Assembly (NCBI GenBank): GCA_003526065.1
Contig: DQBD01000247.1
Span: forward strand, 414-7,533
DNA: 7,120 nucleotides
Reading direction: 5' to 3'
From: Gammaproteobacteria bacterium
Lineage (GTDB): Bacteria; Pseudomonadota; Gammaproteobacteria; Immundisolibacterales; Immundisolibacteraceae
Below, piece after piece: positions 1-4,824 of this stretch. The notes below the pieces were generated by a model. It saw only the letters and a program-made list of their open reading frames with translations. It had not been told where the DNA came from and ran no database searches. The number at the start of each line of letters is the position of its first letter. Position 1 is the stretch's first letter. The position numbers and the translations under genes were made by a program.

Positions 1-397
1 CCGTCATGGCGAAGGCCGAGCGCACCTGGCCGCGGGCCAGTGGTGCGTAGTAGCGCGCCTGCTGTGCGGCCGAACCGACGGCGTGCAGCAGGTGCATGTT
101 GCCTTCGTCCGGGGCCGCGCAGTTGAGCGCCTGCGGGCCGAGCAGGCTGCGCCCGGCGGTTTCGAACACCAGGGCGCTGTCGCGCCAGTTCAGGCCGAGG
201 CCACCGTGGTCGCGCGGCACGCGCGGCGCGAACAGTTCCGCCTCGCGCGCCGCCTGCTGCAGCTCGCCGCGGATGGATTCCAGCCGATGCGGTTCACTCG
301 CGACTTCCGCTTCCCGAGGGATCACGACCTCCTCGACGAACTGGCGTGTCCTGGCGACGAGGGCTTCGGTTTCGGGACTGGGCGAAAAATCAAGCAT
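1..397 (-). CDS. Acyl-CoA dehydrogenase family protein, N-terminal part (runs off left edge)
   Basis: Reading the minus strand from the ATG at 397-395 gives 132 uninterrupted codons that leave the window, so only the N-terminus of the protein is visible. It begins MLDFSPSPETEALVARTRQF and has the all-helical acyl-CoA dehydrogenase N-terminal domain pattern: a helix ending in a VIPREAEV-like segment, then LFAPRVPRDHGGLGL (the usual 'P..YGG.G' turn), then a second helix pair with GNMHLLHAVGS. The last visible residues, RSAFAMT, are the start of the conserved FAMTEP flavin-binding segment. Members of this family oxidise acyl-CoA thioesters to 2-enoyl-CoA using FAD and pass electrons to ETF. The base (usually Glu) and the substrate pocket lie outside the window, so chain-length specificity cannot be judged. 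A GAGAAGG ribosome-binding sequence lies about ten bases upstream of the start. The gene is transcribed away from the diguanylate cyclase. Confidence 0.85.
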   Translation of the reverse strand, partial: MLDFSPSPETEALVARTRQFVEEVVIPREAEVASEPHRLESIRGELQQAAREAELFAPRVPRDHGGLGLNWRDSALVFETAGRSLLGPQALNCAAPDEGNMHLLHAVGSAAQQARYYAPLARGQVRSAFAMT

Positions 398-758
398 TGT
401 TTGGGCACCTTCTCGGTCGTGATGGGGCCGCGGCGCGGCGTGTCCAGTGCGGTGCCGCATTCTAGCCCGGGCGGTATGGGGGCTCTGCGGGTGCCAGTGC
501 TGCATCGGTCCGCTGCCGGCCGGGGCGCCGGAATGTTGGCGCTGTGACGCATCGATCTGTGTGAGGTGCCGGCCTTCTGGCACACTGGCCGCCAAGGTTG
601 CGGGAGGTGTCGGGTGGCCAGCCTGAAATCATGATTTCAAACAATGGGCTGAGCGCGTTTTTGGGGTAATTTTCTTCAAGTGGCATGGGAGCTGCTAGGG
701 GGTGTCGTGCGCTGGGATGGATGAATGCCCAGTTTTATTGACCCGGGGATCGGACGGG
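398..758. other. Divergent intergenic region between acyl-CoA dehydrogenase and diguanylate cyclase
   Basis: No convincing gene lies in these 361 bases; the open frames crossing them have no recognisable protein. The region must contain the promoters of both flanking genes. On the minus strand a TAGAAT -10-like hexamer occurs at 464-459, 62 bases ahead of the dehydrogenase start, but no -35 element is convincing. A short hairpin can form at 566-583 (GTGCCGG/CTGGCAC with a four-base loop). Bases 624-680 are clearly more AT-rich than the surroundings and begin with a perfect palindrome, which makes them the likeliest control region for the diguanylate cyclase gene. Confidence 0.5.
624..639. promoter_or_regulatory. 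Perfect 16-bp palindrome, possible operator
   Basis: TGAAATCATGATTTCA reads identically on both strands and sits at the edge of an AT-rich patch between two divergent genes, 120 bases before the preferred diguanylate cyclase start. Such a site would suit a dimeric repressor or activator. I do not recognise it as a known operator: it does not fit PsrA, the E. coli LexA box, or the MetR pattern TGAA-N5-TTCA. Chance occurrence in the AT-rich patch is possible. Confidence 0.35.
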
Positions 759-1664
759 ATGAAACCCATCACTATCGTGTCGAAACAACAATCAGCGCCT
801 TTGCCGCCGCCAGCGAGGGCGCGTCTGAGACCGGCGGATCTGGCCCAACAGTCCTTGGCCCTCGCAGTCAGCCTGGCCCGTAACCTCGATCTGGAGCCGC
901 TGATCGAGCAGTTCTCGCGCAGTGCCGGCGATTATGTGCCGCATGACAGCCTCAGTTTCCGGCATGACGTTGCCGGCAGTGAACAGACCATCCTGATCGG
1001 CGCCGCAGGGCGCCACGCGTGTTCGTACCAGTTGACGGTGGAGGACACGAGCCTGGGCACGCTCAGCTTGACGCGCTGTCGGCGGTTCGACGAGACGGAG
1101 TTGGCCACGCTGGAGCAGTTGCTCGGCATCATCGTTTATCCGTTGCGCAATGCGTTGCTCTACTACCGTGCCCAGCACGAGGCCGCTACCGATCGCCTGA
1201 CGGGACTGGCCAATCGCAGCGTGTTTGGCGACGCCCTCGCCCGCGAAATCAGTCGGGCTCAGCGCTACGGTTCGAGTCTGGCGCTGCTGATGGTCGACCT
1301 GGACAACCTGAAGCTCATCAATGACCGGCACGGCCACAGCGCCGGTGATCGCGCGCTGCAACAAGTGGCGCAGGCACTGCGTACCAGCCTGCGCGATTCC
1401 GACCAAGTGTTTCGCTACGCGGGCGACGAGTTCGCTGTGTTGCTGATTGGCGGAGAGGGCAGCGCGGCGGTCGAAGTGGCCGAGCGGCTGCGTACGCAGG
1501 TGGCGGAACTGTCGCCGGAGCCGGTGCCGGTGAGGCCGACGCTCAGCATCGGCGTGTCTAGCCTGCGCACGGACGACGACACGCAGGCCTTGTTCGAGCG
1601 TGCCGACACGGCGCTCTATGCGGCCAAGCGCGCCGGTCGCAACTGCGTGTACAGCACCGATTGA
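759..1664 (+). CDS. Diguanylate cyclase with GAF-like sensor region
   Basis: This cytosolic protein makes the second messenger cyclic di-GMP from two GTP. From the preferred start (MKPITIVSKQ) it has 301 residues. Residues about 30-137 resemble a small GAF-type sensor domain without transmembrane segments, and residues about 140-301 are a GGDEF domain. The domain opens with the DRLTGLANR signature (145-153) and has the metal-binding Asp180 in LLMVDLDNLK. The active-site loop is RYAGDEF, an AGDEF variant (221-225) of the usual GGDEF. An inhibitory I-site RxxD (R212-D215) lies exactly five residues upstream of the active-site motif, so product feedback is likely retained. ATG 759 was preferred because the sequence before it (from GTG 702 or ATG 717, both in frame) looks non-coding and GGGGAT lies eight bases upstream, but the earlier starts cannot be excluded. 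AGDEF enzymes are often active. The signal sensed is unknown. It converges with the histidine kinase gene. Confidence 0.88.
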   Translation: MKPITIVSKQQSAPLPPPARARLRPADLAQQSLALAVSLARNLDLEPLIEQFSRSAGDYVPHDSLSFRHDVAGSEQTILIGAAGRHACSYQLTVEDTSLGTLSLTRCRRFDETELATLEQLLGIIVYPLRNALLYYRAQHEAATDRLTGLANRSVFGDALAREISRAQRYGSSLALLMVDLDNLKLINDRHGHSAGDRALQQVAQALRTSLRDSDQVFRYAGDEFAVLLIGGEGSAAVEVAERLRTQVAELSPEPVPVRPTLSIGVSSLRTDDDTQALFERADTALYAAKRAGRNCVYSTD

Positions 1665-1777
1665 GCCCCGGTTCGGCGTGCGACAGCACCGCGGCGGGCT
1701 GTTCTGAGCGGGACGGGGCGTGGTGCGGGACCGCGGCTGGTCGTCGAAGGTAACGGTCCTGGCTGGCGTGATTGCCG

Positions 1778-3115
1778 CTAGCCGCCGGGCAGGTACACGC
1801 TGATGCGTGCCCCGCCCAGTCGGGGTGCGTCGTCGATTTCCAGGCGGCCGCCATACGCGGTGGCGATGTCGCGTACCACGGCCAGTCCTATGCCCTGGCC
1901 GGCGACGCGGCGGTCGGCGCGGCTGCCGCGTTCCAGCACTGCCTCGCGTGCTGGTGGTGGCACTCCGGGGCCGTCGTCGTCCACGGTCAGGATCAGTCCC
2001 TGCGTGGCGCTGCTTGCCACACTCAGAACTACCCGGTGTTCACACCACTTATAGGCGTTGTCCAGCAGGCAGCCGAGCAGTTCGTACAGATCACCCTCGT
2101 CGCCGGCGAACACGTTGCGGCGCGGGTCGTCCAGTTCCGCGCTGACCCCCTTCTCGGCGTAGACCTTGTCCAGGCTCGCCATGATGCGTGTGGCGGTGGG
2201 CCCGACGGCGACCGGGGTGGTCAGCGTGGTGCGGCCGGAGGCGGCGGCGCGGCGCGCCTGGTAGGCCAGCGAGGCGTCGATGCTGTCGATGGCTGCGGTC
2301 AGCTGCTGGCGCTGTGTTGGCGGGGCATCGGCGGCCGCGTTGCGCAGTACGGCCAGCGGCGTCTTGATGCTGTGTGCGAGGTCGGCCAAGGCATTGCGCT
2401 GACGCAGCAACTGCGCCCGTTCGTGACGCAGCAGCGTGTTCAGGCCGTCGGTCAGGGGCGCCAGTTCGCGCGGGTAGCGGCCGCCCAGGTCGTCGCGTTC
2501 GCCACGCTCGATGACTTTCAGGTCCGCCGCCACCTCCCGCAGGGGTCGCAGCCCCCAATGCAGGATGAGCATCTGCGTCAGCAGCAGTAGGGCGGCGGCG
2601 CCCCCCAGCCACAGCATCAGCGTGGTCTCGAATTGCCCGATCTCGGCCGCCAGCTCGTCCAGCCGTGCTGCCACGGAGAAGGTGAACTGGCGTGCCGGCG
2701 CTCCCTGCACTTCCCAGCCGATGCCATAGCTGTAGGCGAGCAGTTGTTCGCCGTCGACCTGCACGCGGCTCCAGGACTCGCGTCCCGGCGCCAGGCCGCG
2801 CACGAACGGCAGGTTCAGCCCCAGTAAGGAAGGGGAGCTCCACAGCACCTTGCCGTCGGCGTCGCTGACGGCCGCGTAGCGGCCAGAGCCCGGTATCTCC
2901 AGCCGGCTCTCGGGCAGGTCGACGGGGAGTTCCAACCCTTCGGGCCGCAGTTCCGCCACCGACAGCAAGGCGAAGATGTCGGTCTTCAGGCGTGCCCGCA
3001 AGGCGCCTTCGGCGCTGTCGCGGTAGGCGCGATCCAGGGCCACCGCCGTGGCGCCCAGAAATACCGCCAGCACACCGAGCGAGGCGAGTAGCAGGCGGCG
3101 GCGAATGGAATCCAC
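1778..3115 (-). CDS. PhoQ-like sensor histidine kinase
   Basis: This inner-membrane sensor kinase has 445 residues, a normal length for a two-transmembrane HisKA kinase. The first membrane helix is residues about 8-27. A periplasmic domain (28-164) includes the PhoQ-like stretch YAAVSDADGKVLWSSPS. The second helix is 165-187 (LMLWLGGAAALLLLTQMLI), followed by a HAMP-like linker to about 240. The phosphorylated His is H248 in DLAHSIKTPLAVL, a form typical of the PhoQ branch. The ATPase domain has the N box LLDNAYKW (N353), G1 box DDDGPG (379-384) and G2 box GQGIGLAV (406-413), so all catalytic parts are present. The start is GTG at 3115-3113, one base after the response-regulator stop, which implies translational coupling. 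No strong ribosome-binding site is visible. The sensed signal (for PhoQ itself, divalent cations, acid or peptides) cannot be told from sequence: the acidic cation-binding patch of enteric PhoQ is not obvious. Confidence 0.92.
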   Translation of the reverse strand: MDSIRRRLLLASLGVLAVFLGATAVALDRAYRDSAEGALRARLKTDIFALLSVAELRPEGLELPVDLPESRLEIPGSGRYAAVSDADGKVLWSSPSLLGLNLPFVRGLAPGRESWSRVQVDGEQLLAYSYGIGWEVQGAPARQFTFSVAARLDELAAEIGQFETTLMLWLGGAAALLLLTQMLILHWGLRPLREVAADLKVIERGERDDLGGRYPRELAPLTDGLNTLLRHERAQLLRQRNALADLAHSIKTPLAVLRNAAADAPPTQRQQLTAAIDSIDASLAYQARRAAASGRTTLTTPVAVGPTATRIMASLDKVYAEKGVSAELDDPRRNVFAGDEGDLYELLGCLLDNAYKWCEHRVVLSVASSATQGLILTVDDDGPGVPPPAREAVLERGSRADRRVAGQGIGLAVVRDIATAYGGRLEIDDAPRLGGARISVYLPGG

Positions 3116-3116
3116 G

Positions 3117-3818
3117 TCAGGCGCGGCGCAGTGCCAGCCGGTAACCGCGCCCGCGCAGCGTCTCGATCGGTCGCAGGCATTCGTTCGGGTCCAGCTTCAG
3201 GCGCAGGCGACGGATGAACACCTCGATCACGTTGCTGTCCCGGTCGGCATCATCGGGGTACAGGTGCTCGGTGAGCTCGGTCTTGGAGACGACCTCCCCG
3301 GCGTGCAGTGTCAGGTACTCGAGCAACTGATATTCGTAGGCGGTGAGCTCGAGCTCGGCGTCGTCAAGAAAGGCGCGTTTCTCGCGCGTGTCGAGCTTCA
3401 GCGGCGGGCAGGCGATGATGCTGTCGGCCCAGCCGGCGGTGCGTCGGATCAGCGCCCGCAGCCGGGCGACCAGCTCGGCCATCTCGAACGGCTTGACCAG
3501 GTAGTCGTCGGCGCCGGCCTCGAACCCGCGCAGCTTGTCCTCCAGGGTGTCACGGGCGGTGAGCATGAGGATCGGCACCGTGCTGGCCGCGTCCTGGCGC
3601 AGGCGGCGGCACAGTTCGAGACCGTCGATGCCCGGCAGGGCCAGGTCGAGCACGATGGCGTCGTAGCGCTGGGTGGCGGCCAGGTGCAGGCCGCCCAGCC
3701 CGTCGAGCGCAGAATCCGGCTGGTGCCCGCGGTCTTCCAGATAGTCGACCATCAACCGCGAAATGTCGCGGTTGTCTTCGACGACCAGCACCGACAGGTG
3801 AGGGGCGAACTGTGGCAT
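3117..3818 (-). CDS. OmpR/PhoP-family response regulator
   Basis: This DNA-binding response regulator is 233 residues from ATG 3818-3816 (MPQFAPHLSVLVVEDN), the usual length for the family. The receiver domain (about 8-122) has the acidic pair E14/D15, phospho-acceptor D58 in AIVLDLALPG, T87 in LTARD and K109 in LVKPFE. The winged-helix output domain (about 140-230) has LTAYEYQLLEYL and the recognition-helix segment DRDSNVIEVFIRRLR, close to PhoP. It presumably receives phosphate from the adjoining kinase and controls a small regulon. The frame stays open upstream to a TTG at 3908, but that extension looks non-coding and receivers normally begin within ten residues of the VVEDN strand, so 3818 is chosen. 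No Shine-Dalgarno sequence precedes it. A TACAAT element ends seven bases upstream, suggesting a leaderless message. Confidence 0.93.
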   Translation of the reverse strand: MPQFAPHLSVLVVEDNRDISRLMVDYLEDRGHQPDSALDGLGGLHLAATQRYDAIVLDLALPGIDGLELCRRLRQDAASTVPILMLTARDTLEDKLRGFEAGADDYLVKPFEMAELVARLRALIRRTAGWADSIIACPPLKLDTREKRAFLDDAELELTAYEYQLLEYLTLHAGEVVSKTELTEHLYPDDADRDSNVIEVFIRRLRLKLDPNECLRPIETLRGRGYRLALRRA

Positions 3819-3824
3819 GCCGGC

Positions 3825-3854
3825 ATTGTAGGGTGCCGGTTTGCGGTGTGCCGA
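3825..3854 (-). promoter_or_regulatory. Possible promoter giving a leaderless response-regulator mRNA
   Basis: On the minus strand TACAAT (3830-3825) matches the sigma70 -10 consensus at five of six positions. TCGGCA (3854-3849) is a weak -35 match (four of six) with an 18-base spacer. Transcription starting about seven bases after the -10 would begin at or next to the A of the ATG at 3818, leaving no room for a ribosome-binding site, and none is seen. The ATGCCGGCAT palindrome at 3817-3826 overlaps the -10/start region and could bind a regulator. Not verified by any transcript evidence. Confidence 0.35.
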
Positions 3855-3886
3855 AGCAGGCGGCGAAGGTTGGACCAACGACCAGT

Positions 3887-3911
3887 GTTTTGCGCCAAAT
3901 TTGTGCAAAAC
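3887..3911. promoter_or_regulatory. Inverted repeat GTTTTGC-N11-GCAAAAC, candidate operator
   Basis: Perfect seven-base arms (3887-3893 and 3905-3911) flank an 11-base centre that is itself partly symmetric around AAATTT. The element lies between the two divergent start codons, upstream of or overlapping the candidate lexA -35, and about 70 bases ahead of the response-regulator start. It is well placed for a dimeric regulator acting on both genes. The arms do not match a box I can name. Confidence 0.4.
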
Positions 3912-3930
3912 TTCATTAGCGATGTCTAAT
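3901..3930 (+). promoter_or_regulatory. Candidate lexA promoter
   Basis: TCTAAT at 3925-3930 matches the sigma70 -10 consensus at five of six positions. TTGTGC at 3901-3906 is a weak -35 (three of six) with an 18-base spacer. Transcription would start near 3937 and give a leader of about 130 bases before lexA. The -10 is embedded in the right arm of the 3915-3930 palindrome, so a protein bound there would block RNA polymerase. The weak -35 keeps confidence low. Confidence 0.35.
3915..3930. promoter_or_regulatory. ATTAG-N6-CTAAT palindrome, candidate LexA autoregulatory box
   Basis: The five-base arms ATTAG (3915-3919) and CTAAT (3926-3930) are perfectly complementary across six bases and overlap the candidate lexA -10. 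The TTAG...CTAA form recalls the TTAG-N6-TACTA type of box described for Xanthomonadaceae LexA, not the enterobacterial CTGT-N8-ACAG box, which I do not find in this promoter. LexA genes normally carry their own operator, so this is the best candidate in the region. Binding is inferred only. Confidence 0.4.
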
Positions 3931-3967
3931 AACAGATGCTGTTGTCACTACCTTTGCGTAGTTGTCA
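3931..3967. repeat. Cluster of short inverted and direct repeats in the lexA leader
   Basis: Immediately after the ATTAG/CTAAT palindrome come AACAG-ATG-CTGTT (3931-3943), then ACTAC-N6-GTAGT (3947-3962, perfect five-base arms with the same 5-6-5 geometry as the previous palindrome). In addition GTTGTCA is directly repeated at 3941-3947 and 3961-3967, exactly 20 bases apart, about two helical turns. This spacing would place two bound proteins on the same DNA face. The density of symmetric elements over 80 bases exceeds that seen elsewhere in the window by eye. Confidence 0.4.
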
Positions 3968-3975
3968 ATGGGTAT

Positions 3976-3994
3976 GGCGACTTGGGAGGTCGCC
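3976..3994 (+). promoter_or_regulatory. Hairpin in the lexA 5' leader
   Basis: GGCGAC (3976-3981) pairs perfectly with GTCGCC (3989-3994) around a seven-base loop. It would lie in the leader RNA if transcription starts near 3937. No run of T follows, so it is not an intrinsic terminator; a stability or structural role is possible. Confidence 0.3.
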
Positions 3995-4051
3995 TGATGA
4001 GGCTGCTGCGGCCACCGGCTGACGGCGGTTTGGTTTTCTGAAAGGCAGGGT

Positions 4052-4066
4052 GCTAAGGGGTTTAGC
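4052..4066 (+). promoter_or_regulatory. lexA ribosome-binding site inside a small inverted repeat
   Basis: AAGGGG (4055-4060), nine bases before the ATG at 4070, is the likely Shine-Dalgarno sequence. It is enclosed by GCTAA (4052-4056) and TTAGC (4062-4066), which are perfectly complementary with a five-base spacer. A short RNA stem here would partly hide the ribosome-binding site. The same arms repeat the CTAA/TTAG tetramers of the upstream palindrome in swapped order, so a DNA-binding role is an alternative. Confidence 0.35.
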
Positions 4067-4069
4067 CAA

Positions 4070-4663
4070 ATGAAACTGACCTTACGTCAGCAACAGGTAT
4101 ACGACTTCATCGCGGCGGCGGTGGGCGACGGCGGCTTGCCGCCGACGCGGGCCGAGATCGCTCGAAAGTTCGGCTTCAAGTCCATCAACGCATCCGAGCA
4201 GCACTTGCGCGCGCTGGCGCGAAAGGGCGTGATCGATCTGATGGCCGGTACCTCGCGCGGGATTCGTATCAAGAAGGCGAGCGGACTGCCGGTGGTGGGG
4301 CAGGTGGTGCCGGGGACGCCGCTGCTGGCCGCGGAGAACCAGCAGGGTTCGCGGCCGGTCAACGGGGCCATGTTCAGTCCAAAAGCCGATTTTCTGCTGC
4401 GGGCCAGTGGTGTGGCGATGCGCGACGCGGGCATTGTCGACGGCGACCTGCTGGCGGTGCACGCCACCGCCCAGGTGCGTGACGGTGATGTCGTGGTGGC
4501 GCGCCTGAACGGCGAACTGCTGGTACGTCGGCTGCGCCGCAAGGCCGGCAAGGTAACGCTGGAGGCGGCCGCCGCGGAGCCGGCCGCCATCGAGGTCGAC
4601 TCGCGACGCCAGGACTTCAGCATCGAGGGACTGGTGGTCGGCCTGATTCGCAGTTTCGACTGA
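4070..4663 (+). CDS. lexA: LexA-family repressor lacking all self-cleavage residues
   Basis: The 197-residue product aligns with E. coli LexA along its whole length. The N-terminal winged helix (1-67) has LPPTRAEIARKFGF and the recognition helix SINASEQHLRALARKG; E. coli has SPNAAEEHLKALARKG, so one base-contacting Glu (E45) is Gln here. The C-terminal dimerisation/peptidase-fold domain spans about 73-197 (FLLRASGVAMRDAGIVDGDL, QDFSIEGLVVGLIR). Compared with E. coli, the scissile A84-G85 is P81-G82 (GQVVPGTP), nucleophile S119 is A116 (SGVAMRD) and general base K156 is R153 (LLVRRLRR). By known LexA chemistry this protein should not cleave itself when RecA is activated, yet it should still fold, dimerise and bind DNA. 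No recA or sulA-like gene follows; crtY does. The start has AAGGGG nine bases upstream. Family assignment is very secure; the non-SOS role is inferred. Confidence 0.95.
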   Translation: MKLTLRQQQVYDFIAAAVGDGGLPPTRAEIARKFGFKSINASEQHLRALARKGVIDLMAGTSRGIRIKKASGLPVVGQVVPGTPLLAAENQQGSRPVNGAMFSPKADFLLRASGVAMRDAGIVDGDLLAVHATAQVRDGDVVVARLNGELLVRRLRRKAGKVTLEAAAAEPAAIEVDSRRQDFSIEGLVVGLIRSFD

Positions 4664-4670
4664 TCGCAAC

Positions 4671-4710
4671 GCGCCGGCGGCGCGGGCACTGTCCGCGCCG
4701 CTGGTGTTTT
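4671..4710 (+). terminator. Rho-independent-type terminator after lexA
   Basis: Eight bases after the lexA stop, 4671-4685 can pair with 4693-4707 through a 15-pair stem including three G-U pairs. Its core GCGGCGCGG/CCGCGCCGC (4677-4685 with 4693-4701) is perfect, with a seven-base loop GCACTGT. The run TTTT (4707-4710) follows the stem. The T run is short, so termination may be incomplete, but it separates lexA from crtY and supports separate transcription. Confidence 0.6.
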
Positions 4711-4738
4711 CTGCAGTTGACAAAAATTTTACTTTTGC

Positions 4739-4767
4739 TTGGCATTGTGTTGAGACCGGCCGATAAC
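4739..4767 (+). promoter_or_regulatory. Candidate promoter of the crtY-crtE operon
   Basis: TTGGCA (4739-4744, five of six -35 matches) is followed after 17 bases by GATAAC (4762-4767, four of six -10 matches), placing a start near 4774. The region just upstream is AT-rich and contains a consensus TTGACA at 4717-4722, but no good -10 lies at the right distance from it. CTAATAA at 4767-4773 repeats the seven bases at 3926-3932 in the lexA promoter, a possible but weak hint of shared control. Confidence 0.4.
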
Positions 4768-4785
4768 TAATAAGCTCCGGACCTG

Positions 4786-4802
4786 ACCCGCTTTTTGCGG
4801 GT
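4786..4802 (+). promoter_or_regulatory. Hairpin in the crtY leader
   Basis: ACCCGC and GCGGGT pair perfectly around a TTTTT loop, 22 bases ahead of the crtY start and just before its GAGGGGA ribosome-binding site (4808-4814). No T run follows the stem, so it is unlikely to terminate. It could stabilise the message or affect ribosome access. Confidence 0.3.
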
Positions 4803-4824
4803 GCCGCGAGGGGAGCCGAGCCGG

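Noticed and set aside
586..601. Possible sigma54 -24/-12 element (TGGC...TTGC)
   Set aside because: The GG to GC spacing is one base too long for the strictly spaced sigma54 consensus.
1665..1777. Terminator between the convergent diguanylate cyclase and histidine kinase genes
   Set aside because: GC-rich partial symmetries such as two CCGCGG sites are present, but there is no convincing stem followed by a T run on either strand.
1772..2590. 272-codon plus-strand open frame opposite the histidine kinase
   Set aside because: Antisense of the conserved kinase ATPase domain; Gly/Ala/Gln-rich with no domain.
3048..3929. Long plus-strand open frame opposite the response regulator
   Set aside because: It is the antisense of a clear response-regulator gene in GC-rich DNA; the translation is low-complexity Gln/Val/Gly-rich with no recognisable domain.
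3968..3997. Nine-codon ORF in the lexA leader as a possible leader peptide
   Set aside because: No ribosome-binding site and no codon pattern suggesting attenuation; very short ORFs are expected by chance.
3819..4069. Search for an E. coli-type LexA box (CTGT-N8-ACAG) before lexA
   Set aside because: None is present; AACAG-ATG-CTGTT at 3931-3943 has the half-sites in the opposite order and wrong spacing.
4786..4802. Hairpin before crtY as an intrinsic terminator or attenuator
   Set aside because: The T run is in the loop, not after the stem, on either strand, so it lacks terminator architecture; kept only as a leader hairpin.
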